A model generated the notes under the pieces. That model was not told the DNA's origin. It searched no databases and worked only from the letters and a program-made list of their open reading frames with translations. The position numbers were made by a program, and so were the translations under genes. A stretch of 64,000 bases of DNA, taken from IMG/VR virus record IMGVR_UViG_3300044796_000662, positions 248,001 through 312,000 of that record; one strand, written 5' to 3'. The DNA comes from a virus. Shown in pieces: positions 8,179 to 18,397 of the stretch (its first letter is position 1; the number at the start of each line of letters is the position of its first letter).

Positions 8179-10068
8179 TCAGCCCGCCGCCATCTTGACG
8201 AAGTCGCTCTCCGAGATGGTCACCGTGCCGTGCTTCTTGGCTGCCTGCGCTTTCGTGCTCGCGGAGTTGGGATCGGCCATGACCAGATACGTGAGCCCCG
8301 CGCCCACGGAGCCCTTCACGGTCCCGCCGGCGTTGCGGACCATGTCTTCCAGGTCCGCCCTCTTGTGCTCGGACTTGCCCGTGAAGCAGAAGCTCTTGCC
8401 AGTCAGGCCACCCCTCACACGGTCCTTGAGCTTGAGCCCCGTCGAGAGGGTGTCCTTGACGACGTCCTTGCCGTGGGTCGAGAACCAATCGGAGAGCGTC
8501 TTCGATCGAACCGGCCCGAGGCCCTTGATGGCCATGAGTTGCTCAGTGCGAACGGCCAGGAGCTTCTCCACCGTATCGTAGCCGGCATCGACGATGAGCC
8601 GGATCATGGACTCCCCGCAACCCGGAATGGATAGCGCTCCGAAGAACGACTCGATCGGCAAGGGGTTCTTGGCCCAGAGCGTCTTCAGGAGGTTCTGCGC
8701 AGACTTCTCCCCCATGCGGTCGATGTCCGCGAGGTTGAGCTTCTCCAGCCTGTAGAGGTCCGCCACGTTCTTGACCATCCCTGCGGCCACGAGGCGCTCC
8801 ATGACCGCCTCGCCCCATTCGAGGATGTTGAGGGATTTGACGTACCGGATCAGACGGCCAAGCGTCTGCGCGGGACAATCGGCGGTGTCCGTGCAGACGA
8901 GGTACTCGCCGTCCCAATCGGTGGGCGCTCCGCACGACGGGCACTTCGAGGGTGGCTCTGCGACCGAGCCAGTTCCTTCCACGACTTCCGTGACCCTCGG
9001 GATCACGTCGTTGGCCCGTGCTACGAGGATGCGGGCTCCGACGTTGAGCTTGAGGTCCCGAATGTACTTCCAGTTGTACAGGCTCGCCCGCGTGACCTTC
9101 GTACCGAGGAGGTTCACCTCGTCGAAGATGGCCACGGGAGTGATGTGCCCAGCGCCGCCAGTCTGATTGTCGATCTGGCGAAGGGTAGACTCCCTAGAAG
9201 GAGCTGCGAACTTGAAGGCCCGTGCGCCGTTGGGGCAACCACTGCTCTCGCCCATGGCCTCCTGCTTGGCCACGTCGTTGATCTCGACCACCAGACCGTC
9301 GATCGCGTAGTCCAGCTTGTCGCGGGTGGTCTTCTGATACTCCTCCCAGATGGGCTCGGGATCGAGAGTCACGGAGCTGTTGGGTGTCTTGAACCCCAGC
9401 TTGCGGATCCAGGAAAGCTGCGCGCTCCGCGTCGGCAGGTTGTCCGCCCCCTCTGCGACCCGGTAGACGAGCACCGTCAGATGCTCGCTGCCCGTGCCAT
9501 CCAGACGGCTTGCGATACCGCTCGCCGTGTTGCGAGGGTTCGCGTATTCGGGGAAGTTCTTGGCGAGGGAGCTGAGGGTGCAGATGATCTCCCCTCGGAA
9601 CTGAGCCGTGATGTCCTTGGGAAGCTTTGCCGGCACGCCTGCCATCTTGGCGACGTTGCGGGTGATGTCCTCACCCTCCTGGCCATCACCGCGGGTGACA
9701 CCCTGAGTGAAGACCCCGTTCTCGTAGCGCAGGGCAACCGAGATACCGTCGAGTTTCTCGGTCACGAACAGCTCGCCCGTGTTGTTGTCCTTGATCCACT
9801 TGGCCATCTCGAAGGGGAAGTTGACCTTGTCCAGAGACCCCATGGGGATCTCGTGGGCGACTTTCTTCCACTCGGACTTGACCGCCGCACCTACGCCCGT
9901 GACCTGGGGGCTCTTGGGGCGTAGGCCGCGCAGCTCGTCTACCCACGCGTCGAAGGTCGCATCCGAGACCTTCGGCTTGTGCTTGACGTAGTAGTCCTCC
10001 CGGGCAGCGGAGATGAGCTTCTCCAACTCATCGGCCCTGGCCTCGTCCAGATCTTCGGGGTCGAGCAT
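8179..10068 (-). CDS. ligA: NAD-dependent DNA ligase LigA
   Basis: 629-residue ligase close to the normal LigA length (about 670). The Ia-like N-terminus is seen as AREDYYVKHKPKVSDATFD, the adenylated lysine lies in EKLDGISVALRYENG at about residue 110, and the nucleotidyltransferase motif FRGEI follows. Then come the OB domain, a four-Cys zinc finger (CPSCGAP...CTDTADCPAQ, about residues 375-398), helix-hairpin-helix repeats and a C-terminal BRCT domain (GKSFCFTGKSEHKRADLEDMV). All parts appear intact. Phages usually carry ATP-dependent ligases, so a full LigA is notable but known in large phages. A GGTGTAG box lies 11 bases before the ATG. Confidence 0.95.
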   Translation of the reverse strand: MLDPEDLDEARADELEKLISAAREDYYVKHKPKVSDATFDAWVDELRGLRPKSPQVTGVGAAVKSEWKKVAHEIPMGSLDKVNFPFEMAKWIKDNNTGELFVTEKLDGISVALRYENGVFTQGVTRGDGQEGEDITRNVAKMAGVPAKLPKDITAQFRGEIICTLSSLAKNFPEYANPRNTASGIASRLDGTGSEHLTVLVYRVAEGADNLPTRSAQLSWIRKLGFKTPNSSVTLDPEPIWEEYQKTTRDKLDYAIDGLVVEINDVAKQEAMGESSGCPNGARAFKFAAPSRESTLRQIDNQTGGAGHITPVAIFDEVNLLGTKVTRASLYNWKYIRDLKLNVGARILVARANDVIPRVTEVVEGTGSVAEPPSKCPSCGAPTDWDGEYLVCTDTADCPAQTLGRLIRYVKSLNILEWGEAVMERLVAAGMVKNVADLYRLEKLNLADIDRMGEKSAQNLLKTLWAKNPLPIESFFGALSIPGCGESMIRLIVDAGYDTVEKLLAVRTEQLMAIKGLGPVRSKTLSDWFSTHGKDVVKDTLSTGLKLKDRVRGGLTGKSFCFTGKSEHKRADLEDMVRNAGGTVKGSVGAGLTYLVMADPNSASTKAQAAKKHGTVTISESDFVKMAAG

Positions 10069-10091
10069 GGCCGACCCCTACACCGAAAGTG

Positions 10092-10358
10092 CTAGGAACT
10101 AGCCTTCGGTCCACCGATTCCATCGGCGATCTGGACGTCCCCCACGAGAGCTGTGAGACGGTTGATCGTCTCCATCGTGGCGAGTGTGAGACGGACCTCG
10201 TGACCCTCGTACTGGTGCAATACCTGTTCGAGAGGGAAGTAGGCCGGCGTCCCGTCGTCTTGCACCACCCGAAGGACCCAGGCCCCTCCTGTTGGGTGGC
10301 GCTCGACGACGCCGGTCACGAGGTAGCCGAGATCTCCCAGTTCTGATTCTGTGGCCAT
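10092..10358 (-). CDS. Hypothetical small protein
   Basis: About 88 residues from the ATG at 10358 (MATESELGDLGYLVTG). The body is beta-rich (GAWVLRVVQDDGTPAYFPLEQVLHQYEGHEVRLTLATME), resembling a small barrel or SH3-like fold, but no family is recognised. It begins five bases after the stop of the ribonucleotide reductase gene and ends just before a GGTGTAG box that serves the ligase gene. A longer reading frame runs upstream into the reductase gene but is not needed. It may be a reductase accessory factor by position only. Confidence 0.6.
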   Translation of the reverse strand: MATESELGDLGYLVTGVVERHPTGGAWVLRVVQDDGTPAYFPLEQVLHQYEGHEVRLTLATMETINRLTALVGDVQIADGIGGPKASS

Positions 10359-10362
10359 GGAC

Positions 10363-12303
10363 TCACCTGACGGGGCAGACGCCCGACGCGCACTCGTCCA
10401 CCTCGAAGCTGCCCCCGCGAGCAAGCTGGTGGTCCGACTTGATGGCCGCCGAGCGACGGTTGAAGTCGTCTTCAGTGATGGTCTCGTACGGCGCCTGCGC
10501 GTAGGAGTGCGACTTCGCGAGCATGGAGGTGCTCTTGAGATGCGGCACGTGCTCCTTGAGCAGAGCGGCCATCTGCTCCTTCTCCGTCTCGACGTTGAAG
10601 GACAGCGTGGCCGAGACCGCGTTGTCGGCCCAGTTCTCCTGGACGCGACGCTGACGCTCGATCTGATCGCGGATGGTCTCGTTCTGGACCGTCATGTTCG
10701 TGTGCTTGGCCCGCATCGGGAACGAGAACACGTAGGTGCGACCCGTGTTGTCGTACTGGCACGGCTCGTAGGGGACACCGGCCTCGATGAGGACGGGCAC
10801 CATCGGGTCATTGACTGCCAGGCGAGCACGGCGGATGTAGAACGGAGCGAACGGCGCATGGATGCCGGGGCTCGAACCGTTGAGCAGACTGATCGTCCCG
10901 CTCGGCTTGACGGTGGTGACCGTGATGGGCGACGCGACGCCCAACTCGTCCGCGTAGTCGTTCGCTTCAGTGCGGCAGAGGCCGAACCACGACGAGAGCT
11001 GGCTGTCCTCCCACGGGAAGTCGCAGAGGCCGCCGAGACCCACGCCAACGCGCATGTTTCGCTGGCCGACCTCGTGACTCCGAGGATCGAGCAGTGGCGT
11101 GAGCCGCTGCCGCAGGCAGTAGCGGGTGACCAGGCGGAAGGTCATGCTCTCGTCGGTCATCTCGTCGAAGTTCGCAGGGAAGACCTCTGCGAGGTTGCAC
11201 GCCTCACGGTCATGGAGCGCCTGCTCACCGCAGGGGTTCACGCCACGAGCTGCGGGATCGGTCTTCCAGACGAGCGGCAGGTTGAGCAGACCAGGCTCGC
11301 CGAAGTTGATGTTGTCCTCGACGAGGCCCGCGTAGTCGAAGTTTGCGATCTCTTCCCACGAGCGGAAGACGACGCTGTTGTTGCTCGTGTGCCGGTGGCT
11401 CTGGACCTTCTCCCAATCCTTCTTCGCATCGCGGAACGGCTGATCGGTCGCCGCGCCGAGAACGATAAGGGCCGAGCGACGCACGTTGCCGCTCTTGACG
11501 CAGAAGCCGATGTAGTTCGTGATGTCGAGGCATTCGACCGACGTCAGACGACGACCTTCAGCCCCGCGGATGATGTCCCACGCCGAACGCAGGAGGTGTG
11601 TGAGCGGACCAGGGCCGCACGCGATGCCGCCGAAGGTCTTGATCGGCAGACCACGCTGACGGACGTCTGACACGTCCACGATGAGGTCTCGTCCCTCGTA
11701 CGCGGCCGCGAGGACCTGGTACAGGGCCTCGACCCAACCCTCACGCGAGTCGGCCACGCGGAACACGGGCGTCTGACCGTTCAGGAACGCCTTGTCGTTC
11801 GGCTTGACCTCTCCGATGTCCTGGTGGTCCGCCTTGCACCAAACGGCGAAGCGTGCACGAGCCGATGCAACGATCGGGAGCTGATCGATGTCGTGCAGAC
11901 CCACGCCGACCCCTCCCCCGAGCATGAGCTGGTTGGCAGTCCAGCACCAGTCGTCGATGCCGGAGAGAGTCGTGTACCAGCAGTTGTAACGGGCGTCGGC
12001 AGGGATCCCAGGAATGCCGCCCGTCCAGAGGCCGCGACCAGGGGGAAGAGCCTGACCAGTCCAGAAGAGGTGGAAGAGCTTCTCCGCCTCGCGCTCCTGC
12101 ACGGGCACATGCGCGAGAGCAGCGTTGCCCTCGACGACACGCCGAATCGTATCCGTCCACGTCTCGTTGTCGCGGCAGTACTTTGTCAAGTACGTGCTGC
12201 GGGCGAGCAAAGTCTGGAAGGGATCGACCTGCTTGCGGTACTGCGCAAGGAAGCTTTCCTTCAGACGGAACGATCTCGGTTGCGCGATCTGGACGATCTC
12301 CAT
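10363..12303 (-). CDS. Class II (B12-dependent) ribonucleotide reductase
   Basis: 646-residue monomeric adenosylcobalamin-dependent ribonucleoside-triphosphate reductase (RTPR type), converting NTPs to dNTPs. Visible signatures are the substrate Cys in YNCWYTTLSGIDDWCW (about residue 108), SGNVRRSALIVLG, the radical-site block NPCGEQALHDREACNLAEV (about residues 355-373), and PSGTISLLNGSSPGIH. The C-terminal CASGVCPVR is a redox pair for reduction by thioredoxin. Length and motif order fit the Lactobacillus leichmannii type. No class I small subunit or activase is nearby, as expected for class II. It allows dNTP synthesis with or without oxygen if the host supplies B12. Confidence 0.92.
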   Translation of the reverse strand: MEIVQIAQPRSFRLKESFLAQYRKQVDPFQTLLARSTYLTKYCRDNETWTDTIRRVVEGNAALAHVPVQEREAEKLFHLFWTGQALPPGRGLWTGGIPGIPADARYNCWYTTLSGIDDWCWTANQLMLGGGVGVGLHDIDQLPIVASARARFAVWCKADHQDIGEVKPNDKAFLNGQTPVFRVADSREGWVEALYQVLAAAYEGRDLIVDVSDVRQRGLPIKTFGGIACGPGPLTHLLRSAWDIIRGAEGRRLTSVECLDITNYIGFCVKSGNVRRSALIVLGAATDQPFRDAKKDWEKVQSHRHTSNNSVVFRSWEEIANFDYAGLVEDNINFGEPGLLNLPLVWKTDPAARGVNPCGEQALHDREACNLAEVFPANFDEMTDESMTFRLVTRYCLRQRLTPLLDPRSHEVGQRNMRVGVGLGGLCDFPWEDSQLSSWFGLCRTEANDYADELGVASPITVTTVKPSGTISLLNGSSPGIHAPFAPFYIRRARLAVNDPMVPVLIEAGVPYEPCQYDNTGRTYVFSFPMRAKHTNMTVQNETIRDQIERQRRVQENWADNAVSATLSFNVETEKEQMAALLKEHVPHLKSTSMLAKSHSYAQAPYETITEDDFNRRSAAIKSDHQLARGGSFEVDECASGVCPVR

Positions 12304-12316
12304 GGATCCCTACTCC

Positions 12317-13318
12317 TCATTGCCCAGCGATCGACAAGACCGCCAGCTCCACGAGCGTTCTCTTTGAACGCGACGGGCCCTTCACATCCGCATCTAGTCT
12401 GCACAGGCGAGTCATGAGACTCGCCAGCGTCTTCTCGTCATGCTTGCGTGCGTTCGGCAGAAGCGTGTCTCTACACCAGATGAAGGGCACGCCCAGCACA
12501 CCCGCGATGTCTTTCACGGGCATGTCCGACTTCAAGAGATGCTTCGCTACGATGGTCTTCTGTAGCTCACGCATCAACCCAGAGACGATAGGCACTGAGG
12601 CTTCCTCGCCCATGGTCCTGTAGACGCGCGACAAGGAGTTCATCGCCTCTTTTTGGTTCCGCGCAAAGGCTGCGCTCGCAACATCCCACGGCTCCGTCTT
12701 CGACGTGTTCGTGGTGATGAGCGCCAAGTGTTTGATCGTCACTTTGCCGCTGTTGCCAACGAGCAGGTGAAGCTTCCTCAGCTCGTTGCGGATCGCGTAG
12801 AGGTTGCCGCCCGTCAACTGGAAGAGCTGGCGATCCACGTCCTTGTCAAGGACGAGTCCCAAGCTGATCGCGTGCTTCGGGATGAAGTCCTTGATGACCT
12901 CGTTGTTGCTCTCGTAGGTCTTGAGCTTCTGCCGCTCTCGCAGCTTGCCCTTGGCCGCCAAGTGCGACCACATCTCGGGGAGCTTGCTGCCGCGCACGAT
13001 AGCGACGAGCACAACGCGTAGATCGCTCACGCTCTTGCTATCGGCGTACTCGCGGAGAGGCTTGCTCTTGCCCTTGCTCTCCTTGACCTTCTGCGCTTCT
13101 TCCACGATGACCGTCCGAGGGGAGTCGTCCTCGTTGGGCATCTCCAGGATCTTCACGAGGTCGTTGTCATCGAGAGCCTCGATGCTCGCGTCGATGACCA
13201 TGGGTACCCGTCCACCCCAAGTGCGAGCGAGTCCGAGATCCTGATCGAGGTAGTAGTCCTCTTCTCCGTACGAGACGAAAAAGGGCACGTTGGGGCCGGA
13301 GGTCACCTTCGCCGCCAT
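12317..13318 (-). CDS. holA: DNA polymerase III delta-like clamp loader subunit
   Basis: 333 residues, HolA-like. The N-terminus PFFVSYGEEDYYLDQDL matches the delta-family nucleotide-fold start. The middle holds LFQLTGGNLYAIRNELRKL, the conserved GG/GN-L...E-KL segment of HolA at about residue 170, and the C-terminal helical collar has IVAKHLLKSDMPVKDIAGVLGVP, matching the K-x3-A-x-LG-V region. As in bacterial delta there is no Walker A. It starts two bases after delta', so the two subunits are coupled. A phage with bacterial-type delta and delta' probably loads a beta-type sliding clamp; neither clamp nor polymerase is in this window. Confidence 0.82.
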   Translation of the reverse strand: MAAKVTSGPNVPFFVSYGEEDYYLDQDLGLARTWGGRVPMVIDASIEALDDNDLVKILEMPNEDDSPRTVIVEEAQKVKESKGKSKPLREYADSKSVSDLRVVLVAIVRGSKLPEMWSHLAAKGKLRERQKLKTYESNNEVIKDFIPKHAISLGLVLDKDVDRQLFQLTGGNLYAIRNELRKLHLLVGNSGKVTIKHLALITTNTSKTEPWDVASAAFARNQKEAMNSLSRVYRTMGEEASVPIVSGLMRELQKTIVAKHLLKSDMPVKDIAGVLGVPFIWCRDTLLPNARKHDEKTLASLMTRLCRLDADVKGPSRSKRTLVELAVLSIAGQ

Positions 13319-13319
13319 G

Positions 13320-14276
13320 TCAGACCCCGAACGCTTCGACGAAGAGCGCCTGCGTGTGGAACAGCAGGTTGATGTTGATGCTCTCGTACCGGGCGAGCAG
13401 TGCCCGCAGACCGTTCGAAAGCTTCGTCCAGGACTCGTCGCTCATCTTCTCGCGCGTGTTCTTGATGATCTCTTCGAGGTCGAGGTTGATCATGCGGGAA
13501 GGGTCGTGGCGGACGATCAGGAAGTCATGCACTAGGTGGTCAAGGAAACGAAGTCCCAGAGGCAGCTCCTTTTCCACTGACGAAGCGATAGAAAAAATGG
13601 ACGGAAGATCCCTGCGAACGCCAGCGGAGATGAGCGAGAGCATCTTGTCTCGCAGTCCGATCCTGCCGGCGCCCAAGTATTGGATGGCTCGTCCAACCGA
13701 GCCTTCACCCATGCGCGCATAGACAAGAGCCTTATTGCTGTCCTCTTCCAGCTCGCTGACCTTCTGAAGGACGAAGCTCTCTGGAAGTGGTTGGAATCTG
13801 ACGCGACCACAACGTGATCGAATCGTCGGAATCACGTGAGAGTCTCGCTCGGCGAGCAGGAAGAACCGCGCAACGCTTGACGGTTCTTCGAGAGTTTTCA
13901 GGAAGGCGTTCGCCGCCGGCAGCGTCATGTTGTCCGCCCCGTCCACGAGAAAGAGCCTCAGAGGGGCGATAGAAGGAAATTCGCTGGCCGTCTCGATGAT
14001 GGTCCGGATCTCGTCTACCTTGATCTCCTTGTCGGTCGGAGGCGCGACCGTGGTGAAGTCAGGGTGCGTGCCTTCGTTGATCTGGAGGCACTGGTAACAC
14101 TCACAAGAGGCTGTCCTCGTACCCGTGCAGAAGATCTCCTTCGCGAGCTGCGTGACCGCGAACCTACGACCGATCCCAGAGTCTCCCACGAGAAGCATGG
14201 GCGAGCTGTATTGACGGTCTGCGACTCGACGAAGGAATCGCACACCCTCGTCTTGTCCGTGAACGTCAGCCAGCAT
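13320..14276 (-). CDS. holB: DNA polymerase III delta'/gamma-like clamp loader
   Basis: 318-residue clamp-loader ATPase-fold protein. The segment MLLVGDSGIGRRFAVTQLA holds a P-loop with Arg where the catalytic Lys normally stands, so it probably does not hydrolyse ATP, as in E. coli delta'. A four-Cys zinc module follows (CECYQC plus flanking Cys), then DEIRTIIE, LFLVDGADNMTLPAANAFLKTLEEP (Walker B and sensor-1 region) and IRSRC, the SRC motif. C-terminal helices form the collar. It overlaps the upstream zinc-ribbon gene by 11 bases and precedes delta. With no separate gamma/tau in view, a catalytically active loader subunit should lie elsewhere in the genome or come from the host. Confidence 0.88.
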   Translation of the reverse strand: MLADVHGQDEGVRFLRRVADRQYSSPMLLVGDSGIGRRFAVTQLAKEIFCTGTRTASCECYQCLQINEGTHPDFTTVAPPTDKEIKVDEIRTIIETASEFPSIAPLRLFLVDGADNMTLPAANAFLKTLEEPSSVARFFLLAERDSHVIPTIRSRCGRVRFQPLPESFVLQKVSELEEDSNKALVYARMGEGSVGRAIQYLGAGRIGLRDKMLSLISAGVRRDLPSIFSIASSVEKELPLGLRFLDHLVHDFLIVRHDPSRMINLDLEEIIKNTREKMSDESWTKLSNGLRALLARYESININLLFHTQALFVEAFGV

Positions 14277-14454
14277 CGTTCTTCTCGGGAAGCATCGGCA
14301 GCCGCATGGGATCCACGGGCACGAGCTGCATCACCAGGAGGTAGTTCTGGCCGCAGCCCTTGCAGATGTGCCGATGGGGTTCAGAGCCGCTCGGTTCGAG
14401 CTGACTCTTACACCGTGCACAGAACATCAGACTGGTGGGGTTCTCAGGGGGCAT
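14266..14454 (-). CDS. Zinc-ribbon small protein
   Basis: 62-residue protein from the ATG at 14454 (MPPENPTSLMFCARC). CARCKSQLE and CKGCGQNYLL form two CxxC knuckles about 22 residues apart, a compact zinc ribbon. It overlaps its neighbours by 11 bases on both sides (metallopeptidase upstream, delta' downstream), which supports real translation and tight coupling. It could be a nucleic-acid-binding adaptor for the clamp loader, but nothing in the sequence shows this. Confidence 0.65.
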   Translation of the reverse strand: MPPENPTSLMFCARCKSQLEPSGSEPHRHICKGCGQNYLLVMQLVPVDPMRLPMLPEKNDAG

Positions 14455-15253
14455 GGAGCAACTTGTTGCGGCGCATGAAGCTGTACACCACCGCGAAGGG
14501 TTGCTCCCTCTGTAGTTCGCCGCTCTGGGCTTTCTCGGCCACGGCATCAAGACGCTTGCGTGTATTTACGCCGCTCCAGTCCGTGTAATAGTGGCTGGAT
14601 CCCGTGAAGTAGAAGCCCACGCCTGAGCGGTAGATCGCAGGAACGCGACCGAGGGCCCAATGCGTGATGGCAACGTTCATCGAGTAGCCGCGCATCTCGA
14701 TGTTCGTCCTCCACGGCGAAGGCCACGGGCCCAGAAGGGCGAGACCGCTGAAGAGCAGTGCCGACCACCAGTGCGTGAGAAGCACCGCCAGAACCCCCGC
14801 GGCGACAACTCCCCCCAGGACCGTCACGTAGAAGGCCCCCAAGAACTTGCGGCCGACGATACAGCCGAGGAGGTAGCACGCGGCGACAATCGCCAAGGGC
14901 CACGCGTGTTCCCGCGTGTAGAAGACGTAGGCGGCGAGGGGGAAGATCGCCAAGAGCTGCGGCATCAAGTACGAGAGCCGGGCCAACGGCTTGCCCTTCA
15001 TGTCCACCAGGTGGACCATCTCGTGCGCAAGCACGAGGAAGGACGCCCAAGGGTGCGCCTCGTACTGCTTCTTCGAGGGGAAGTAGACGGTCGGGTAGAC
15101 CGTCGTCGCGCCCTTCGTCAGGTACGTCCGGTTCAAGGGTAGGAGAAACCCTAGAACCCTCTGGAAGAAGGTCTGGTCCTTGAACCCGAGCTTGAACTCG
15201 GGGCAGACCCGACGAACCTCAACTTCGAAGGCACGCAGTGTTCGAAGGTCCAT
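14444..15253 (-). CDS. Membrane zinc metallopeptidase-like protein
   Basis: 269 residues. LAHEMVHLVDMKGKPLARL near residue 78 contains the zincin motif HEMVH. It is followed by several hydrophobic spans (LLAIFPLAAYVFYT, WPLAIVAACYLLGCIVG, FYVTVLGGVVAAGVLAVLLT, LLFSGLALLGP), so the active site sits next to four or more membrane segments. The C-terminus is soluble and basic. Substrate unknown. In a phage this could act on membrane or envelope proteins during takeover or lysis. The position between small zinc-ribbon genes in a replication operon is unexpected. Confidence 0.65.
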   Translation of the reverse strand: MDLRTLRAFEVEVRRVCPEFKLGFKDQTFFQRVLGFLLPLNRTYLTKGATTVYPTVYFPSKKQYEAHPWASFLVLAHEMVHLVDMKGKPLARLSYLMPQLLAIFPLAAYVFYTREHAWPLAIVAACYLLGCIVGRKFLGAFYVTVLGGVVAAGVLAVLLTHWWSALLFSGLALLGPWPSPWRTNIEMRGYSMNVAITHWALGRVPAIYRSGVGFYFTGSSHYYTDWSGVNTRKRLDAVAEKAQSGELQREQPFAVVYSFMRRNKLLHAP

Positions 15254-15289
15254 CGGGGTGCTCCTCGAACAGTGACCCCCAAAAGAGGT

Positions 15290-15502
15290 TTAGATGTCGA
15301 TGTGCCCGCCGACGTTGATCCCCCACTGGTGCCGGCACTTCACGCAGCGGTACATACGGATCTGCGGCTGGCTGGGGATGACCACCTTGAAAGCAGTGAT
15401 CGAGTCACACCCCTCGCGGCGGCACTTCATGCTCACCTCTTCGAGGGCTGGGGGTGCGGCCGGAAGGGGCTGGGGCTTGGTGCCCGTGGGGTCGATCGGC
15501 AT
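15290..15502 (-). CDS. Zinc-ribbon small protein
   Basis: About 70 residues from the ATG at 15502, which has GAGGAG seven bases upstream. A Pro-rich leader (PTGTKPQPLPAAPPALEEV) is followed by CRREGC and, 24 residues on, CVKCRHQW, a two-knuckle zinc ribbon resembling those of transcript-cleavage or ribosomal-type small proteins. Target unknown. Confidence 0.6.
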   Translation of the reverse strand: MPIDPTGTKPQPLPAAPPALEEVSMKCRREGCDSITAFKVVIPSQPQIRMYRCVKCRHQWGINVGGHIDI

Positions 15503-15512
15503 CTTCATCTCC

Positions 15513-15905
15513 TCAGATTTTGGATGTGGGGTACGGGGTGGGGAACAGCTCGGTCAGGATGCCTGACACGCGCCGGTAAAGGTCCGCGTCCTGGATGTCC
15601 ACGGTCGCAGGATTGAGCAGCGGGTCGCCCCTGGTGATGGCCACCGCGGTAGTGAGCGGGTTGAAGTCCCCGTTGACCAGGTAGGGGGCGATCTTGAGCC
15701 AGTCCTCGCTGCGTATGTACAGATCGATCCCGAGGCCGCTGATGTAGATCATCGCGACACGGTTGCGGGCGTAGATGACCTTCAACCCCGCGAAGCCACG
15801 GATGCACGAGACGAGGGCCTTCGCGACGTAAGGCACGTCGTTCCTCGTCAGGTTCGCGACCTGTTGACCTCCCTTGAGGCCGAAGAGCGGGAGTCGAGCG
15901 TCCAC
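15513..15905 (-). CDS. Hypothetical protein
   Basis: 130 residues starting at GTG 15905. Mixed alpha/beta sequence with two short hydrophobic beta-like stretches (LKVIYARNRVAMIYISGLGIDLYI). No recognised motif, no membrane span, no signal peptide. It lies just downstream of the groEL terminator in transcription order, so it probably has its own promoter. Real-gene status rests on the open frame filling the space between two supported genes. Confidence 0.5.
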   Translation of the reverse strand: MDARLPLFGLKGGQQVANLTRNDVPYVAKALVSCIRGFAGLKVIYARNRVAMIYISGLGIDLYIRSEDWLKIAPYLVNGDFNPLTTAVAITRGDPLLNPATVDIQDADLYRRVSGILTELFPTPYPTSKI

Positions 15906-15921
15906 CCCAGGGTGTGGGGCA

Positions 15922-15959
15922 CAAAAAGAAAGGGCGGCCCCGTTGAGGGACCGCCCTTG
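15922..15959 (-). terminator. Rho-independent terminator after groEL
   Basis: On the minus strand AAGGGCGGTCCC and GGGGCCGCCCTT pair around a short CAAC-type loop, followed by TCTTTTTG. It lies 20 bases past the groEL stop, so it ends the groEL transcript and separates it from the downstream operon. Confidence 0.85.
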
Positions 15960-15978
15960 TACGCACCCTAGTCAGGGT

Positions 15979-17655
<1,677 letters not shown>

Positions 17656-17656
17656 C

Positions 17657-17662
17657 TACACC
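17657..17662 (-). promoter_or_regulatory. GGTGTA box upstream of groEL
   Basis: GGTGTA on the minus strand, 29 bases before the groEL ATG and followed by AGGAGG. One of many copies of this box lying just upstream of genes in the window; it may be the -10 region of a phage-specific promoter. Confidence 0.4.
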
Positions 17663-17668
17663 GAAGCC

Positions 17669-17965
17669 ATGTCGATCTACGACCGTCGTATGACCGCGGA
17701 CGAGCATCTTGGGACGCTTGGCATCACGCACGAGCAAATCGCGAACGCTTTCCGCCACGGAATGGGGCTCGACGAGTCCACGCCCGTCAACATCCTCTTC
17801 GGACAGACGGGCACGACGTCAGACCGCGAGATGTACGTGGGCTTCACAGCCATGGGCGGCGGCAAGAGCAGCAACGGTCGAGTCGCCTTCCGAATCATCG
17901 AGGAGAGCACGCGCGCCTGGATGGGGGCTGCCATCGTCCTCGACACCCGGATCGAGCTGCTCTAG
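17669..17965 (+). CDS. Hypothetical protein with YDRR N-terminal peptide
   Basis: 98 residues on the plus strand, divergent from groEL. It begins MSIYDRRM, one of four proteins in the window whose first residues follow a (M/V)xYxYDRR-like pattern. The rest reads [21 protein letters not shown] and then a Gly-rich stretch ([20 protein letters not shown]) with no recognised domain. It converges with the next gene and their stop codons overlap by four bases. The shared N-terminus suggests a sorting or cleavage signal rather than a common function. Confidence 0.65.
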   Translation: MSIYDRRMTADEHLGTLGITHEQIANAFRHGMGLDESTPVNILFGQTGTTSDREMYVGFTAMGGGKSSNGRVAFRIIEESTRAWMGAAIVLDTRIELL

Positions 17966-18357
17966 TCCGACGTGTGCTTCTTCTCGACCATGTGGCGAAT
18001 CGCCGCAGGATTGAGGTCGTCAGGGTCAGGGACTTCCGGCCCGTAGCCGGTTGCAACCTTGCGGCCCGGTTGAGGTCGTAGACGAGGGTCTGGACGACGG
18101 TTCCAGATCGTTCGTCGCGTGCCCATCGAATTGCGAGTGAAGAGCCAGAAGTACACGTCGAGCATCGCCACCCGCTGGTCGGGGCCGGCACTCGCCTTGA
18201 CCACTGCCCCGCTGTCGTCCTTGACCTGGCAGGAGAAAGGCTGCGTGGATTGTGGGTCAGCCCCGTACGCAAGGGTCCAACCCGCAGGGAGCAAGATCTC
18301 GGCCTGGGCGTTGATCTCCTCAATCGTCCAGACCGTCATCTCTTCGATCGTGGCCAT
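17962..18357 (-). CDS. Hypothetical protein
   Basis: 131 residues ([16 protein letters not shown]). An N-terminal segment ([16 protein letters not shown]) reads like a small beta-rich domain; the C-terminus is basic and Pro-rich ([15 protein letters not shown]) and ends in acidic EVPDPDDLN plus a short helix. No family recognised. Its 3' end overlaps the convergent gene at 17669-17965 by four bases. Confidence 0.5.
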   Translation of the reverse strand: MATIEEMTVWTIEEINAQAEILLPAGWTLAYGADPQSTQPFSCQVKDDSGAVVKASAGPDQRVAMLDVYFWLFTRNSMGTRRTIWNRRPDPRLRPQPGRKVATGYGPEVPDPDDLNPAAIRHMVEKKHTSD

Positions 18358-18397
18358 CTACCCAGGAAGGTAGTCCTCCCGGGACCTTCTCGCCAGG

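Noticed and set aside
10351-11670. 439-codon plus-strand frame opposite the reductase gene
   Set aside because: Shadow of the reductase; composition is Arg, Leu and Val-rich without motifs.
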